Assembly: GCF_014200395.1 (NCBI RefSeq)
Contig: NZ_JACHBS010000001.1
Span: 124,001 to 188,000 of the forward strand
DNA length: 64,000 nt
Source: Microcella frigidaquae
GTDB taxonomy: Bacteria > Actinomycetota > Actinomycetes > Actinomycetales > Microbacteriaceae
Direction of reading: 5' to 3'
This document shows, one piece after another, positions 11,083 to 19,126 of the stretch. Position numbers and translations under genes: made by a program. Every line of letters begins with the position of its first letter. Positions within the stretch are counted from its first letter, which is position 1. The notes beneath the pieces were generated by a model. That model was not told the origin of the DNA, did not search any database, and worked only from the letters and a program-made list of their open reading frames with translations.

Positions 11083-12432
11083 CTACGAACCGGCCTCGCC
11101 GGCCTCTGCGGGCTCTTGGAGTGCCTCGACAAAGGCGGCCGCGATCGTCTGTGCGGTTGCGTCAATCTGCCACGGCCGGGCACCGAGCTCCCGCAGTGCC
11201 GCGGCGATGCCGTCGACCCCGCGATCGACCGGCGGACGCCAGGCGAGGCGACGGGCGTGCTCCGGCGTCAGCAGGTTCTCGACCGGGAGATCCAGCGACT
11301 CGGCGATCTCCTGCAGGCGAGGGCGCATGGCCCTGTAGCGTCGGTCGGCCTCCGGGTCGCGATCGGCCCATGATCGCGGCGGCGGGATGCTCTCCTCTCC
11401 GCTGCGGATCGATGGCAGGTCGTCGGTGCTCATGCCGGTCTCGATGGCACCCCACCAGCGGTCGATCTGCGAGCGACTCGCCCTCCCGGTGAACGCCTTG
11501 AGCGCGGCGAGGTCGCGCTTGGCGGTGAGCGGTGCGCGGGCCGCGGCCACGATGGACGCGTCGGGCAGCAGGCGTCCGGGTGCCGTGTCGACTTCCTGGG
11601 CGTAGGCGTCGCGGGCACGCCACAGCTCGCGCGCCACGGCGAGGGACCGCTGACCGCGCAGGGACGAGATGCCCGTGAGCCGTCGCCAAGGCTCGGCGCG
11701 CACGGGCGTCGACGGCTTGGCCAGCACGGCCGCGAACTCCTCGTGGGCGAGAGAGAGCTTGCCAGCGGCGTCGAGCCGTTCGGCGATGTGATCGCGCACG
11801 TCGAGCAGCAGCTCCACATCGAGCGCGGCGTAGGTGAGCCACGCGTCGGGCAGGGGGCGGGTCGACCAGTCGGCCGCGGAGTGCTCCTTCGCGAGGTGCA
11901 GGCCGAGGGTCTCCTCGACGACCGCGCCGAGCCCGACACGCGGCATGCCCGCAAGGCGGGCGCCGAGCTCGGTGTCGAACAGCGTCGTGGGTTCGAGTGC
12001 CAGCTCGCGGAGGCAGGGGAGGTCCTGGCTGGCGGCGTGCAGCACCCACTCGGCATCACCGATCGCTGCCTGCAGCGGAGCGAAGTCGTCGATCGCGATC
12101 GGGTCGACGAGGAAGGTTCCGGCACCACGGCGGAACACCTGGATGAGGTAGGCGCGCTGCGAGTACCGGAAGCCGCTCGCGCGCTCGGCATCCACCGCAA
12201 CCGGCCCCGTGGCGGCCGCGAGGGCCGATACCGCGGCCGCGAAGTCGTCGGGGCTGTCGATCACGCGGGGCACCTCGGCGAGGCGGGCGGGCGGGAGCGT
12301 TGACGCTGCGGATTCCCTGGGGGCGGTCGGTCCGGCCGTGACCGCGGGAATGGCGGCGCGCTCCGTGGTCATAGCCCGCGCGAGCTCGGGCGGGATGGCG
12401 AAGGGGTCGGTGATCGGCGGACGGTCAGCCAC
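11083..12432 (-). CDS. rnd: Ribonuclease D family 3'-5' exonuclease with HRDC domain
   Basis: A 449-residue RNase D-like protein for 3' trimming of tRNA and other small RNAs. The DEDD catalytic set is visible: Asp81/Glu83 (VAVDAERASGF), an Asp in HAASQDLPCLRE, and Tyr/Asp in TYAALDVELLLDV. The C-terminal part (about residues 220-440) contains HRDC-like helices that would bind RNA. The GTG at 12432 overlaps the end of the DUF3000 gene by eight bases; an internal ATG 20 codons later (MTTERAA) is a possible alternative. DUF3000-RNase D adjacency is a common actinobacterial arrangement. Confidence 0.88.
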   Translation of the reverse strand: MADRPPITDPFAIPPELARAMTTERAAIPAVTAGPTAPRESAASTLPPARLAEVPRVIDSPDDFAAAVSALAAATGPVAVDAERASGFRYSQRAYLIQVFRRGAGTFLVDPIAIDDFAPLQAAIGDAEWVLHAASQDLPCLRELALEPTTLFDTELGARLAGMPRVGLGAVVEETLGLHLAKEHSAADWSTRPLPDAWLTYAALDVELLLDVRDHIAERLDAAGKLSLAHEEFAAVLAKPSTPVRAEPWRRLTGISSLRGQRSLAVARELWRARDAYAQEVDTAPGRLLPDASIVAAARAPLTAKRDLAALKAFTGRASRSQIDRWWGAIETGMSTDDLPSIRSGEESIPPPRSWADRDPEADRRYRAMRPRLQEIAESLDLPVENLLTPEHARRLAWRPPVDRGVDGIAAALRELGARPWQIDATAQTIAAAFVEALQEPAEAGEAGS

Positions 12433-13024
12433 GCGACCCCCGTCGCGGCGGCAGCACCGCCACGCCATCCGCTGCCGGCGGGTACCCGGCGACCATGCAC
12501 AGCAGCTCGGCCCAGCCCTCGACGTGGGAGGAGAGGTCGAGCTCGAGCGGCGTCCACGACGCGCGCAGCTCGATCTGCGCCCCGCTGCCCTGGCCGGCGA
12601 GCTCGCCGTAACCGGTCGAGAGCACCTTGGTCGCCGTGCCGCTCGCAGCGGTGTACTGCGCGCCGCGGGTGGCGAGGGCGTCGACCAACCATGACCAGGC
12701 GACATCGGTCACGAAGGGATCGAGCCCGATCTCGGTCTCGAGGGGAGCCTGCGCGTAGCAGATCACCCGCACCGGGCCACCCCAGCCGTCGGGGGAGTCG
12801 GGGTCGTAGAGGATCACGAGCCGGCCGGTGCCCAAGTCGGAGTCGTCGGCGTGGCGCGCCGGGTTGACGTCGGCGGCGAGAGCGTGCGCGAACGGCGCAA
12901 GGCCCGTCGGAGCGGGGATCGTCGAGACCTCCAGCTCATCGCGCAGCCGAGCGCGCTCGACCGAGGCGACGACACGCGCGAAGACGGCCTGCGGTGTCGA
13001 CCCGTCGGGGCTAGCGGAAGGCAC
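12425..13024 (-). CDS. DUF3000 family protein
   Basis: A 199-residue soluble protein of the actinobacterial DUF3000 family, recognisable by LGTGRLVILYDPDSPDGWGG, the central AWSWLVDALA and the C-terminal WAELLCMVAGYPPAADGV. Its function is unknown. It is always found just upstream of the RNase D gene, and here the two overlap by eight bases. The GTG start lies six bases after a TAGTCT -10 box on the minus strand, so the mRNA is predicted to be leaderless. Confidence 0.88.
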   Translation of the reverse strand: MPSASPDGSTPQAVFARVVASVERARLRDELEVSTIPAPTGLAPFAHALAADVNPARHADDSDLGTGRLVILYDPDSPDGWGGPVRVICYAQAPLETEIGLDPFVTDVAWSWLVDALATRGAQYTAASGTATKVLSTGYGELAGQGSGAQIELRASWTPLELDLSSHVEGWAELLCMVAGYPPAADGVAVLPPRRGSRG

Positions 13025-13030
13025 GTGTGC

Positions 13031-13036
13031 AGACTA
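13031..13036 (-). promoter_or_regulatory. -10 box (TAGTCT, minus strand) of the DUF3000-rnd operon
   Basis: The hexamer ends six bases before the DUF3000 GTG at 13024. It is the mirror image of the plus-strand TAGTCT at 13048-13053, giving a symmetric pair of divergent promoters only 11 bases apart. Confidence 0.6.
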
Positions 13037-13047
13037 GGCGCAGTTGC

Positions 13048-13053
13048 TAGTCT
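13048..13053 (+). promoter_or_regulatory. -10 box (TAGTCT) of the hydrolase transcript
   Basis: The hexamer ends six bases before a GTG at 13060 that opens a 15-codon reading frame, not before the hydrolase itself. The two divergent -10 boxes form an inverted repeat, so the two polymerases must compete. Confidence 0.55.
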
Positions 13054-13059
13054 CCGGGC

Positions 13060-13107
13060 GTGAGACTCGCCGCGCCGCTCCCGCCCCTGCACCCGGAGCG
13101 TTCGTGA
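13060..13107 (+). CDS. Putative 15-codon leader peptide coupled to the hydrolase gene
   Basis: GTG at 13060 opens the frame MRLAAPLPPLHPERS and stops at TGA 13105-13107. It begins exactly at the predicted transcription start of the TAGTCT promoter. Its stop overlaps the best hydrolase start (GTG at 13104) as GTGA, and its codons 12-14 carry the GGAG that would serve as SD for the hydrolase. Ribosomes finishing the peptide could restart on the hydrolase. It may be a real leader peptide or an accident of spacing; four prolines in 15 codons might slow ribosomes. Confidence 0.35.
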   Translation: MRLAAPLPPLHPERS

Positions 13108-14357
13108 GGGCCGGCGCACGGCTCGCCGCGCGTGTCGCCGTCGCCGCGGTCGCCGCGGGGCTGATCGGTGCCGCAGCGGGAGCCCTGCTGGCGGTCCGGG
13201 TCGCGCGCGACGTCGTCACTCCGCCGCGGCGCCGCGCCTACGACATCCCCATTCTCGCCGTCGATCGCGCCGCCGGCACGGTGCTGCTCGGGCGCACCCC
13301 CGACACCGAGGTCGCGGGCCGCTACAGCCTGCGCTTCGACGACGATCGCGGCCACGCGCGAGTCGGCGACGTCATCGCCCTCGAGGAGGCCACGGTGCTG
13401 CGCCGCCTGGAGGGGGTGCAGCGGGGCGACCTCGAGCGGGCATCCGTCGGCCGGTGGAGCGCGTGGTGGTACCAGACGCCCGCCGATCTCGGGCTGCCCT
13501 ACACCGAGGTCGGAGTCGAGACCCCGGTCGGGGTCGCGCCCGCCTGGCTCGTCGAGCCTGTCAACACGGGTACCGCATCGCCCTGGCTGATCGCCGTGCA
13601 CGGGCGGGGGGTGACGCGCGCCGAGCCGCTCCGCGCCATCCCGGTGTTCCGTGCGGCCGGGTACCGCTGCCTGCTCGTCAGCTACCGCAACGACGGGGAG
13701 GCCCCGGCGAGCGCCGACGGCCGCTACGCCCTCGGCGGCGAGGAGTGGCGCGATGTCGAGGCGGCCATCGTGCTCGCGATCGAGCGGGGTGCGCGCCGCA
13801 TCGTCCTGATGGGCTGGTCGATGGGCGGCGCGACTGTGCTGCAGTGCCTGCTGAGCTCCTCGCTCGCGCACCGCATCGACGGCGTCGTCCTCGAGTCTCC
13901 GGTCGTCGACTGGGTCACGGTGCTGCGCTTCCAGGCGTCCGAGTTCGGCCTGCCGCCGGCGGTGCGGGATGCCGCGCTCGCCCTGCTCGGATCCCCCCGC
14001 GGCTCGTCCCTCATCGGGCTGGAGTCGCCCATCGACTTCGCCCGGCTCGACGTGGTCGCTCGTTCCGCGGAGCTCCCGGTGCCCATCCTCGTGCTGCACA
14101 GCGATGACGACGGCTTCGTCCCCAGCGACGGAAGCGTCGCCCTCGCCGCCGCGCGGCCGGACGCCGTGCGGCTCGAGCGCTTCACCCGGGCCCGGCACAC
14201 CAAGCTTTGGAACTACGACGCCGAGCGGTGGGAGCGCGCGATCCGCACCTGGCTCGACGAGCGCGGGCTGACCGGCGGGTCGGTCAGTGCGTCGACCACC
14301 GGCCGTACAGCGCGCCCGCGTCGTCGGCCAGCAGCTGGCGGAGCCGCAGCCGGCTGA
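13104..14357 (+). CDS. Membrane-anchored alpha/beta-hydrolase family protein
   Basis: A 417-residue protein with one N-terminal hydrophobic segment (about residues 8-35), which should anchor a serine-hydrolase domain on the outer face of the membrane. The nucleophile elbow is GWSMGG with Ser239. The acid is probably in HSDDDGFVPS (334-336) and the histidine is His365 in RARHTKLWNYD. The segment AVHGRGVTR near 165-172 is the usual oxyanion strand. Substrate is unknown. The GTG at 13104 has a GGAG SD and overlaps the leader peptide stop; the frame could extend upstream to a TTG at 13044. The last 74 bases overlap the convergent reductase gene. Confidence 0.78.
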   Translation: MRAGARLAARVAVAAVAAGLIGAAAGALLAVRVARDVVTPPRRRAYDIPILAVDRAAGTVLLGRTPDTEVAGRYSLRFDDDRGHARVGDVIALEEATVLRRLEGVQRGDLERASVGRWSAWWYQTPADLGLPYTEVGVETPVGVAPAWLVEPVNTGTASPWLIAVHGRGVTRAEPLRAIPVFRAAGYRCLLVSYRNDGEAPASADGRYALGGEEWRDVEAAIVLAIERGARRIVLMGWSMGGATVLQCLLSSSLAHRIDGVVLESPVVDWVTVLRFQASEFGLPPAVRDAALALLGSPRGSSLIGLESPIDFARLDVVARSAELPVPILVLHSDDDGFVPSDGSVALAAARPDAVRLERFTRARHTKLWNYDAERWERAIRTWLDERGLTGGSVSASTTGRTARPRRRPAAGGAAAG

Positions 14358-15039
14358 GCGGCTGATCTCCCAGCCCGTCGAGGTCTCCGCCCAGCAGCGG
14401 CAGCTCCGCCCCGCCGAGCAGCGGCATGAGCGTCAGGCAGACCTCGTCGACGAGCTCCGCCCGCAGCAGGGCGCCCGCCACCCGGGGACCGCCTTCGGCG
14501 GCGATCCGGCGCAGCCCGCGGTCGCGCAGCACGTCGATCACCGCCGCGAGCGGCAGTCGACCCGTGTCGTCGGGCGTCAGCACGATGGCCTCGGCCTCGG
14601 GGCGCTCGTCCGCGAGGCGCCGCGCGCCCGCCGCCGTGGTCGCGACGAGCAGCGAGGGAGCCCCGGGACGGGACGGCGCGGTGCGCGGGGCACCGAGGTG
14701 CCCGCTGGCCGAGAGCACGACGAGCGGTCGGGCGCGGGGGACGAGGCCGGGCTCGCGCCGCAGGCTCTCCGCCCCCACCAGCACCGCGTCGGCCAGTTCG
14801 CGCACCACGCCGAGCACCGTGCGGTCGACGCGCGAGGTGAGCGACTCCGAGGTGCCGTCGCCGCCGGCAGCGCGGCCGTCGAGGGTCGCGACGAGCGTGA
14901 GCCGCAGCCACGCGGGGTCGTTGAGCCGGTAGCTGTCGAGCAGAGCGGAGCGGGCATCCGGATCGGTCAGGGTGATCGTCGGCCCGGCCGGCAGCACGCG
15001 ATGCAGGCGCGGGGTCTCGGTTCCGGATGCCGCGTGCAT
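14284..15039 (-). CDS. Stand-alone pyrimidine reductase (RibD C-terminal domain)
   Basis: A 251-residue protein matching the reductase half of RibD, which reduces the ribose of the diaminopyrimidine intermediate of riboflavin synthesis with NADPH. Visible family features are LVATLDGRAAGGDGTSESL at about 48-66, ADAVLVGAESLRRE, and the GLRRIAAEGGPRVAGALL block that binds the nucleotide. There is no deaminase domain and no other rib gene nearby. It could serve riboflavin synthesis or a related deazaflavin or antifolate-type reduction. It is predicted to be leaderless from a TAGCCT box. Confidence 0.8.
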   Translation of the reverse strand: MHAASGTETPRLHRVLPAGPTITLTDPDARSALLDSYRLNDPAWLRLTLVATLDGRAAGGDGTSESLTSRVDRTVLGVVRELADAVLVGAESLRREPGLVPRARPLVVLSASGHLGAPRTAPSRPGAPSLLVATTAAGARRLADERPEAEAIVLTPDDTGRLPLAAVIDVLRDRGLRRIAAEGGPRVAGALLRAELVDEVCLTLMPLLGGAELPLLGGDLDGLGDQPLSRLRLRQLLADDAGALYGRWSTH

Positions 15040-15045
15040 GCGCTC

Positions 15046-15051
15046 AGGCTA
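15046..15051 (-). promoter_or_regulatory. -10 box (TAGCCT, minus strand) of the pyrimidine reductase gene
   Basis: The hexamer ends six bases before the ATG at 15039. The 49-base gap to zapE therefore holds two divergent leaderless promoters. Confidence 0.6.
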
Positions 15052-15076
15052 GTCAGGCGGCACCCAGGAGCGCCGG

Positions 15077-15082
15077 TAGAAT
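15077..15082 (+). promoter_or_regulatory. -10 box (TAGAAT) of zapE, leaderless type
   Basis: TAGAAT ends six bases before the zapE GTG at 15089. GAGG lies between, too close to work as an SD. Confidence 0.62.
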
Positions 15083-15088
15083 CGAGGC

Positions 15089-16114
15089 GTGGATTCCACG
15101 ATGACGGTCGGCCGTCTGATCGACCGCCAGACGGGCATGACCGCTGCCGAGCTCGTCGGCCACCTGATGCCCCCGCCCCAGTTCGCGACCGCGAGTCTCG
15201 AGAACTACGTTCCCGACCCCCGGTTCCCCTCGCAGGCCGAGGCTGTCGAGGCGATGCGGACGTTCTCGAGCGAGACCATCGCGGCACCGCGCGGCCTGTT
15301 CTCGCGCAAGCCGGCCCCGGCGGTCGCGAAGCCCGGTGTCTACCTGGATGGCGGCTTCGGCGTCGGCAAGACGCACCTGCTCGCCGCGCTGTGGCACCGC
15401 ACGCGCGGCCGCAAGTACTTCGGCACTTTCATCGAGTACACGGCGATCGTCGGGGCGCTCGGCTACCGCGAGGCCGTCGCTCACTTCCGCGGGGCATCGC
15501 TGATCGCGATCGACGAGTTCGAGCTCGACGACCCGGGCGACACGATGGTGATGTCGCGGCTGCTCGGCGAGCTCGTCGCGAGCGGCTCGCGCATCGCGGC
15601 GACCTCGAACACGCCGCCGCACGCGCTGGGCGAGGGCCGTTTCGCCGCCCAGGACTTCCTCCGCGAGATCCACGCGCTCGCCGACCGCTTCACCACCGTC
15701 CGGATCGACGGCGAGGACTACCGCAAGCGCGACATCGAGGGGCACGCCGTCGCGCTCGACGAGGCCGCGTTCGCCGCGCGCATCGCGGCGGAGTCGGCGC
15801 AGGCGCCGGCGGGCGTGACGGTCGACGTCTTCGACGACGTGCTGCGGCACCTCGCGACCGTGCACCCGAGCCGCTACGTCGGGCTCATCGCGGGTCTGGA
15901 GGCGGTGGGCCTGCGCGATGTGCGCGTGCTGAGCAACCAGACCGACGCGCTGCGGTTGGTCGCCCTCGTCGATCGGCTGTACGACGCCCAGGTGCGGATC
16001 CATGCGACGGGCATCCCGCTCGACCAGATCTTCCCCGACGAGATGCTGGCGGGCGGCTACCGCAAGAAGTACTTACGGGCCGTCTCGCGGATGATCGCCC
16101 TCACCACCTCGTAG
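15089..16114 (+). CDS. zapE: Cell division protein ZapE (AFG1-like ATPase)
   Basis: A 341-residue AFG1-family P-loop ATPase. In proteobacteria ZapE binds FtsZ and modulates ring constriction; mitochondrial relatives handle respiratory complex subunits. Walker A is GGFGVGKT at 88-95 and Walker B is the [13 protein letters not shown] segment. The family motif CXXFAEL of larger homologues is not evident; the actinobacterial version is shorter. The GTG start is fixed by the leaderless-type promoter just before it. The stop codon TAG at 16112-16114 is itself the first half of the next promoter's -10 box. Confidence 0.88.
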   Translation: MDSTMTVGRLIDRQTGMTAAELVGHLMPPPQFATASLENYVPDPRFPSQAEAVEAMRTFSSETIAAPRGLFSRKPAPAVAKPGVYLDGGFGVGKTHLLAALWHRTRGRKYFGTFIEYTAIVGALGYREAVAHFRGASLIAIDEFELDDPGDTMVMSRLLGELVASGSRIAATSNTPPHALGEGRFAAQDFLREIHALADRFTTVRIDGEDYRKRDIEGHAVALDEAAFAARIAAESAQAPAGVTVDVFDDVLRHLATVHPSRYVGLIAGLEAVGLRDVRVLSNQTDALRLVALVDRLYDAQVRIHATGIPLDQIFPDEMLAGGYRKKYLRAVSRMIALTTS

Positions 16115-16117
16115 ACT
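16112..16117 (+). promoter_or_regulatory. -10 box (TAGACT) of nhaA, overlapping the zapE stop
   Basis: TAGACT shares its TAG with the zapE stop codon. It gives a leader of about 80 bases before the nhaA ATG at 16206. Confidence 0.5.
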
Positions 16118-16205
16118 GGGGGTGGAGCGCCGGGAAGCCTGGTCGGCCTCCTCGGCGCACCGGCCTCGGGGAGTAGCACCGTACCGTGACCCCGAAAGGC
16201 CTCCG

Positions 16206-17561
16206 ATGGCGTCTCAGCCTGCTGTCTCCGCCCCGTTGACCGAGCCCGCGCGCCGCTACCGCGAGTCGCTCTGGATCGAGCGCATCCTTCGCCGCGAGAC
16301 CGTCGGGGGCTTCCTGCTGCTGGCCGCCACCGTGCTGGCGCTCATCGCCGCGAACACGGGGCTGGCGGAGAGCTACGTCGGACTGCGTTCGACGTATCTC
16401 GAGATCTCCTTCGGCGCCTTCTCCTGGGAGATCTCGGTCGGCAAGTTCGCGGCCGACGCGCTGCTCGCCATCTTCTTCTTCCTGGCCGGGCTCGAGCTCA
16501 AGCGCGAGTTCGTGGCGGGGGAGCTGCGCGACCCGCGCAAGGCCCTCGTGCCGGTGGTCGCGGCCGTCGGGGGCGTGGTCGTCCCCGCGATCATCTTCCT
16601 GGCGATCGTCCGGGCGGAGGGCCCGGAGGTGGTCCGCGGCTGGGCGATCCCGGTCGCGACCGACATCGCCTTCGCGCTCGCGGTGCTCGCCGTGGTCGGC
16701 ACGGCACTGCCGATCGCCCTGCGCACCTTCCTGCTGACCCTCGCGGTGGTGGACGACCTCATCGCGATCACGATCATCGCGTTCTTCTACACGACCGACC
16801 TCCAGCCGGTCTTCCTGCTCGCCTCGCTGATCGGCGTCGCGGTCTACGGGCTGATCGTGCAGCGGTTCCAGGACTTCTTCCGCGAGCGCGAGACGGCAGC
16901 GTGGTTCGTGCTGCTGCCGCTGGGCGTCCTGGTCTGGTTCTTCATGTTCGAGTCGGGGGTGCACGCCACGGTCGCCGGCGTGCTGCTGGCGTTCACGGTG
17001 CCGGTGCGCGCGCGGGGCGGCGACGCCGACGGGCTCGGCGAGCGGATGGGCCTGGCCGAGATCTTCGAGCACCGCTACCGTCCGCTCAGCGCGGGCATCG
17101 CCGTTCCGGTCTTCGCGTTCTTCTCGGCCGGTGTCGCGGTCGGCGGCTGGGACGGACTGGTCGAGGCCGTCACGAGCCCGCTCGCGCTCGGCATCATCGT
17201 CGGGCTCGTGGTCGGAAAAACGGTGGGCATCACGGTGGCCACCTGGCTCGTCACGCGCATCCCGGGCGTCTCGCTGCCGCGGGGGGTGGCGTGGATCGAC
17301 CTCGTGGGGCTCGCGCTGCTCGCGGGCATGGGCTTCACCGTCTCCCTCCTGATCAACGAGCTGAGCTTCGGGCAGGGCACGCCCCTCGACGATGTGGGCA
17401 AGGTGGGCATTCTGCTCGGGTCGCTCATCGCAGCCCTGCTTGCGGTCGCCCTGCTCGGCGGCCGCAACCGCCACTACCGGCGCCGCGTCGCCGAGGACGC
17501 GGTCGACGCGGACGGCGACGGCATCCCCGACATCTACGACGAGGACCGAGCGAATGCTTAA
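16206..17561 (+). CDS. nhaA: Na+/H+ antiporter NhaA with an EF-hand-like C-terminal tail
   Basis: A 451-residue polytopic membrane protein exchanging Na+ or Li+ for protons. The NhaA signature is clear: [15 protein letters not shown] with Thr152-Asp153 in the unwound helix, and the ion-binding pair Asp183-Asp184 in [10 protein letters not shown]. The lysine of VVGKTVGI occupies the late-helix position expected for Lys300 of E. coli NhaA. The ATG at 16206 follows an AAAGG SD. After the last helix and a basic NRHYRRR stretch comes a tail, [14 protein letters not shown] (434-447), which matches the calcium-loop spacing Dx-Dx-DG-xx-D-xx-D. Calcium or another divalent cation could tune the antiporter; that is inference. 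Confidence 0.94.
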   Translation: MASQPAVSAPLTEPARRYRESLWIERILRRETVGGFLLLAATVLALIAANTGLAESYVGLRSTYLEISFGAFSWEISVGKFAADALLAIFFFLAGLELKREFVAGELRDPRKALVPVVAAVGGVVVPAIIFLAIVRAEGPEVVRGWAIPVATDIAFALAVLAVVGTALPIALRTFLLTLAVVDDLIAITIIAFFYTTDLQPVFLLASLIGVAVYGLIVQRFQDFFRERETAAWFVLLPLGVLVWFFMFESGVHATVAGVLLAFTVPVRARGGDADGLGERMGLAEIFEHRYRPLSAGIAVPVFAFFSAGVAVGGWDGLVEAVTSPLALGIIVGLVVGKTVGITVATWLVTRIPGVSLPRGVAWIDLVGLALLAGMGFTVSLLINELSFGQGTPLDDVGKVGILLGSLIAALLAVALLGGRNRHYRRRVAEDAVDADGDGIPDIYDEDRANA

Positions 17562-17578
17562 GGCCCTGGGGGCTGTCC

Positions 17579-17593
17579 GAAACACGATGTTTA
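17579..17593. promoter_or_regulatory. Inverted repeat upstream of amtB (possible nitrogen-control site)
   Basis: GAAACA (17579-17584) and TGTTTA (17588-17593) form a 6-3-6 inverted repeat with one mismatch. It lies in the 194-base gap between nhaA and amtB, an unusually long gap here. Ammonium transporter genes of actinobacteria are controlled by GlnR or AmtR; GAAAC resembles half of a GlnR box but the partner half does not fit the consensus. Confidence 0.35.
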
Positions 17594-17691
17594 CGCGAGG
17601 GCTCCGCGCGTAACGCGAGCGAAATACGGCAACCCCTCCGCCGAAACCTCCCGACCCAACACTGAGCACGTACCCGGTCTCGCCGGGGGAA

Positions 17692-17708
17692 TCCCGTCCC
17701 GAACGGGA
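17692..17708 (+). promoter_or_regulatory. Small hairpin in the amtB leader
   Basis: TCCCGT and ACGGGA form a 6-bp stem with a 5-base loop about 50 bases before the amtB start. It may act in the leader or end the nhaA transcript. No T-run follows. Confidence 0.3.
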
Positions 17709-17755
17709 GTCCTCGAGCCGGGCGCGTCCCTTTGCCACGGTAAGAGAGGTTTGAC

Positions 17756-19027
17756 ATGGATCAGGGCAATACCGCCTTCCTCCTGTTCTCGGCAGCGCTC
17801 GTGCTGCTGATGACACCCGGACTCGCGTTCTTCTACGGCGGCCTGGTGAAGGCCAAGAGCGTCATCAGCATGATGATGCTGAGCTTCGGCGCCATCGGCC
17901 TGATCGGTGTGCTCTGGGTGCTCTACGGCTACGCGATCGCCTTCGCCACCAGCGATGGCGTGAACGCGCCCTTCAACATCGACCTGACGAACCTCGGCCT
18001 TGACGCCGTGTTCCAGGAGGCCTCGGAGCCTGCTGGTGGATATCCACTGATCGCCTTTGCGGCGTTCCAGGCGACTTTCGCGATCATCACCGTCGCGCTC
18101 ATCTCGGGTGCGATCGCTGACCGCGCGAAGTTCGGCGCATGGATGCTCTTCGCTGGTCTGTGGGCGACCCTCGTGTACTTCCCCGTCGCGAGCTGGGTCT
18201 TCAACTTCTCGCTCGCCGATGACGGCTCGTTCGCCGACGGCGGCTGGATCACTTACGGACTCCAGGAAGCGTTCGGCGTGGGTGCTCTCGACTTCGCCGG
18301 TGGTACGGCGGTGCACATCAACGCCGGTGCCGCCGCCCTCGCGCTCGCGCTCGTTCTCGGCAAGCGCGTCGGCTTCGCCAAGGGTGCGCACGTGCCGCAC
18401 AACCCGCCGTTCGTGCTGCTCGGCGCCGGTCTGCTGTGGTTCGGCTGGTTCGGTTTCAACGCCGGCTCGGAGCTCGCGGCCGACGGCGTCGCCGCCATCG
18501 CATTCCTGAACACCATCGCCGCCCCGGCTGCCGCGCTGCTGGCGTGGCTCGTCGTCGAGGCGATCAAGGACGGCAAGCCGACCTCGGTGGGCGCGGCTTC
18601 GGGTGCGGTCGCCGGTCTCGTCGCGATCACACCGGCCTGCGCATTCCTCACCCCGCTCTGGTCGATCGTGCTCGGCCTGCTGGCCGGTGCTCTCTGCGCC
18701 CTTGCGGTCGACCTGAAGTTCAAGCTCGGCTTCGACGACTCGCTCGACGTCGTGGGCATCCACCTCGTCGGCGGCCTCATCGGAACCCTGTACCTGGGCT
18801 TCTTCGCGAACGGCACCGGCCTGATCTTCAGCGGCTCGTTCAACCAGCTCATCGTTCAGGCGATCGCGGCCTTCGTGGTCATGATCTACTCGTTCGTCGT
18901 CGCCTACATCATCGGCTACGCGATCGAGAAGACCATCGGGTTCCGCGTCACCGTGGAGGACGAGATCGCGGGCATCGACCCGATCGTCCACGGTGAAGAG
19001 GGCTACGTGCTCGACGCCGCCAAGTAA
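17756..19027 (+). CDS. amtB: Ammonium transporter (Amt/MEP/Rh family)
   Basis: A 423-residue channel with about 11 membrane segments that moves ammonium into the cell. The Amt signature runs through DFAGGTAVHINAGAAAL, and the channel-lining twin histidines are His187 and His336 (VGIHLVGGLIGT). The Phe-gate region and the WFGWFGFNAGSE helix (228-239) are intact. The ATG has an AGAGAGG SD. No glnK follows, unlike the usual amtB-glnK pair; instead a diverged paralogue of this same family follows. Confidence 0.96.
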   Translation: MDQGNTAFLLFSAALVLLMTPGLAFFYGGLVKAKSVISMMMLSFGAIGLIGVLWVLYGYAIAFATSDGVNAPFNIDLTNLGLDAVFQEASEPAGGYPLIAFAAFQATFAIITVALISGAIADRAKFGAWMLFAGLWATLVYFPVASWVFNFSLADDGSFADGGWITYGLQEAFGVGALDFAGGTAVHINAGAAALALALVLGKRVGFAKGAHVPHNPPFVLLGAGLLWFGWFGFNAGSELAADGVAAIAFLNTIAAPAAALLAWLVVEAIKDGKPTSVGAASGAVAGLVAITPACAFLTPLWSIVLGLLAGALCALAVDLKFKLGFDDSLDVVGIHLVGGLIGTLYLGFFANGTGLIFSGSFNQLIVQAIAAFVVMIYSFVVAYIIGYAIEKTIGFRVTVEDEIAGIDPIVHGEEGYVLDAAK

Positions 19028-19057
19028 CGACGGGTTCCGCCTCCGTGGCGGATCCTC

Positions 19058-19089
19058 GGGGCGCTACTCTCGCGAGAGGGTGGCGCCCC
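19058..19089. promoter_or_regulatory. Nested inverted repeat between amtB and its paralogue
   Basis: GGGGCGC (19058-19064) pairs with GCGCCCC (19083-19089), and inside lies the perfect palindrome CTCTCGCGAGAG (19067-19078). A TACTCT hexamer at 19065-19070 could be a -10 box for the next gene. The structure may end amtB transcription, control the paralogue promoter, or both. Confidence 0.45.
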
Positions 19090-19126
19090 GTCGTCGTTGC
19101 GCCCCGCACGTGGAAGGAGACGCGTC

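Noticed and set aside
13044..13103. A TTG at 13044 as the hydrolase start
   Set aside because: It lies within the -10 region of the best promoter and has no SD; GTG at 13104 has GGAG and overlaps the small ORF.
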